From positions 3,268,664-3,332,663 of the forward strand of contig CP030158.1 of NCBI GenBank assembly GCA_003285105.1: a stretch of DNA of 64,000 nt, written 5' to 3'. This DNA comes from Roseithermus sacchariphilus. Its GTDB lineage: Bacteria; Bacteroidota; Rhodothermia; Rhodothermales; MEBIC09517. The notes under the pieces were generated by a model. That model was not told the DNA's origin. It made no database searches and saw nothing but the letters and a program-made list of their open reading frames with translations. A program made the position numbers and the translations under genes. Shown piece by piece: positions 63,417 through 64,000 of this stretch (the first letter of the stretch is position 1; every line of letters starts with the position of its first letter).

Positions 63417-64000
63417 TCACGACGCGACGCGCCGGCCTTTCCAGGCGACGCGGCCCGTCCAGTGGCTCACGGCGGAATCGACCTGCAGGAGCGCACCCAG
63501 TACATAAGACAGCGGCGCCAGCAAAGGGATCCACGCCGGAAAGCGGGCATACAGGTCGGTCGTGGCCTTGAGCGCGTAGGTGGACAGCAGCAGCCAGGGG
63601 GACACCCAGGGGGCGATGAGGAAGGCGAGCGCGAAGTAGGCGAAGAGCCCGGCGAAGGCGATCGGCGAGCCGCCCATGAGCAGGTAGGCGTTCTTTCGGA
63701 ACCCTCGCCAGGCCTCCCGGAAGCCCGGATACATGTAGACCGACACGTCCCCCTGCACGTCGCGGAGGCAGGGCGTGAGGCCCTTCGTCTTGAGGTAACG
63801 CCCGATCTCGACGTCTTCCAGCACCTCGTCGGGCAGGGCATGGTGGGGTTCGTGGGCGTGGTAGTCGGCGGCGCGGATCAGCCAGCATTGCCCGTTGAGT
63901 GCAGCGAGGGTCTTCAGGCGGAGGCGTCGCACCAGGGGCCAGGGCAGCCCCACGAGGATGGCACACGGGACGAGGCTGACGAGCAGCTTCCCGCCGCCCC
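63417..64000 (-). CDS. Family 2 glycosyltransferase, partial (N-terminus outside window)
   Basis: The reading frame is open to the window edge. Visible part: LNGQCWLIRAADYH, then LPDEVLEDVEIGRYLKTKG (the ED catalytic-base region), FREAWRGFRKN in the place of the QxxRW motif, and two to four C-terminal TM helices (GLFAYFALAFLIAPW, LLAPLSYVLGALL). This fits membrane GT2 proteins of the HpnB/CrtQ/cellulose-synthase-like group. The nucleotide-sugar domain is outside the window. Confidence 0.8.
   Translation of the reverse strand, partial: GGGKLLVSLVPCAILVGLPWPLVRRLRLKTLAALNGQCWLIRAADYHAHEPHHALPDEVLEDVEIGRYLKTKGLTPCLRDVQGDVSVYMYPGFREAWRGFRKNAYLLMGGSPIAFAGLFAYFALAFLIAPWVSPWLLLSTYALKATTDLYARFPAWIPLLAPLSYVLGALLQVDSAVSHWTGRVAWKGRRVAS

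Overview
The window looks like a chromosomal piece of a GC-rich member of the Rhodothermales (Bacteroidota/Rhodothermota). The evidence is a type IX secretion-style C-terminal sorting domain, a TonB-dependent receptor with an N-terminal carboxypeptidase-like regulatory domain, a PorV/PorQ-type outer-membrane protein, DUF4175 and DUF5687-like proteins, HslUV, and class I-type xylose isomerase. There are no rRNA or tRNA genes, no CRISPR array and no intact transposase. This placement is inferred from gene content only.

Layout. 1-9.5 kb: the end of a DCC-family thiol oxidoreductase, a giant DUF4175 protein with 18 in-frame 15-bp repeats, then secreted glycan enzymes (phosphodiester glycosidase; sialidase with a NanA/DapA-like aldolase). 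10-14.6 kb: an RND efflux adaptor and pump. 15-18.6 kb: malate dehydrogenase, SixA-like phosphatase, a lipoprotein formylglycine-generating enzyme with both catalytic cysteines, and a cupin. 18.6-20.8 kb: an ABC exporter pair. 21-30 kb: a rhamnose/xylose region (rhamnose isomerase, small membrane protein plus sodium/solute symporter, xylulokinase, LacI regulator, GH78-type rhamnosidase), ending in a two-TM protein that I read as a prokaryotic STING (TM-STING) with no cyclase beside it, then a cold-shock protein.

30.7-40 kb: two facing sugar operons. The minus-strand one is xylA, a DUF1080 lipoprotein, an LhgO-like oxidase and an Ldh_2 dehydrogenase. The plus-strand one is a DUF1080 lipoprotein, a Tat-exported TIM-barrel isomerase, a Tat-exported Gfo/Idh/MocA oxidoreductase and a DUF6807 lipoprotein. 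This set fits oxidative (3-keto) glycoside breakdown in the periplasm. 40-48 kb: an outer-membrane module (TonB receptor, fibronectin/T9SS-tail protein, PorV-like protein, TlpA-like thioredoxin lipoprotein) behind paired LacI-type operators. 48-51.4 kb: a second sugar-acid set (YiaK-like dehydrogenase, Gfo/Idh/MocA, DUF6807).

51.4-64 kb is core: GNAT/FemAB-like protein, hslU, an NYN-domain protein lying between hslU and hslV, PBP4-type carboxypeptidase, mreC, mreB, purH, purN, LD-carboxypeptidase, a CorA C-terminal fragment, LapA-like protein and a family 2 glycosyltransferase cut by the window end.

Several promoters with sigma70-like TTGACA-N17-TAnnnT spacing precede the sugar genes. The items most worth a second look are the orphan TM-STING, a 167-bp inverted-repeat element inserted exactly into a CTAG shared by two convergent stop codons, the paired LacI-type operators, and the hslV-NYN-hslU arrangement.
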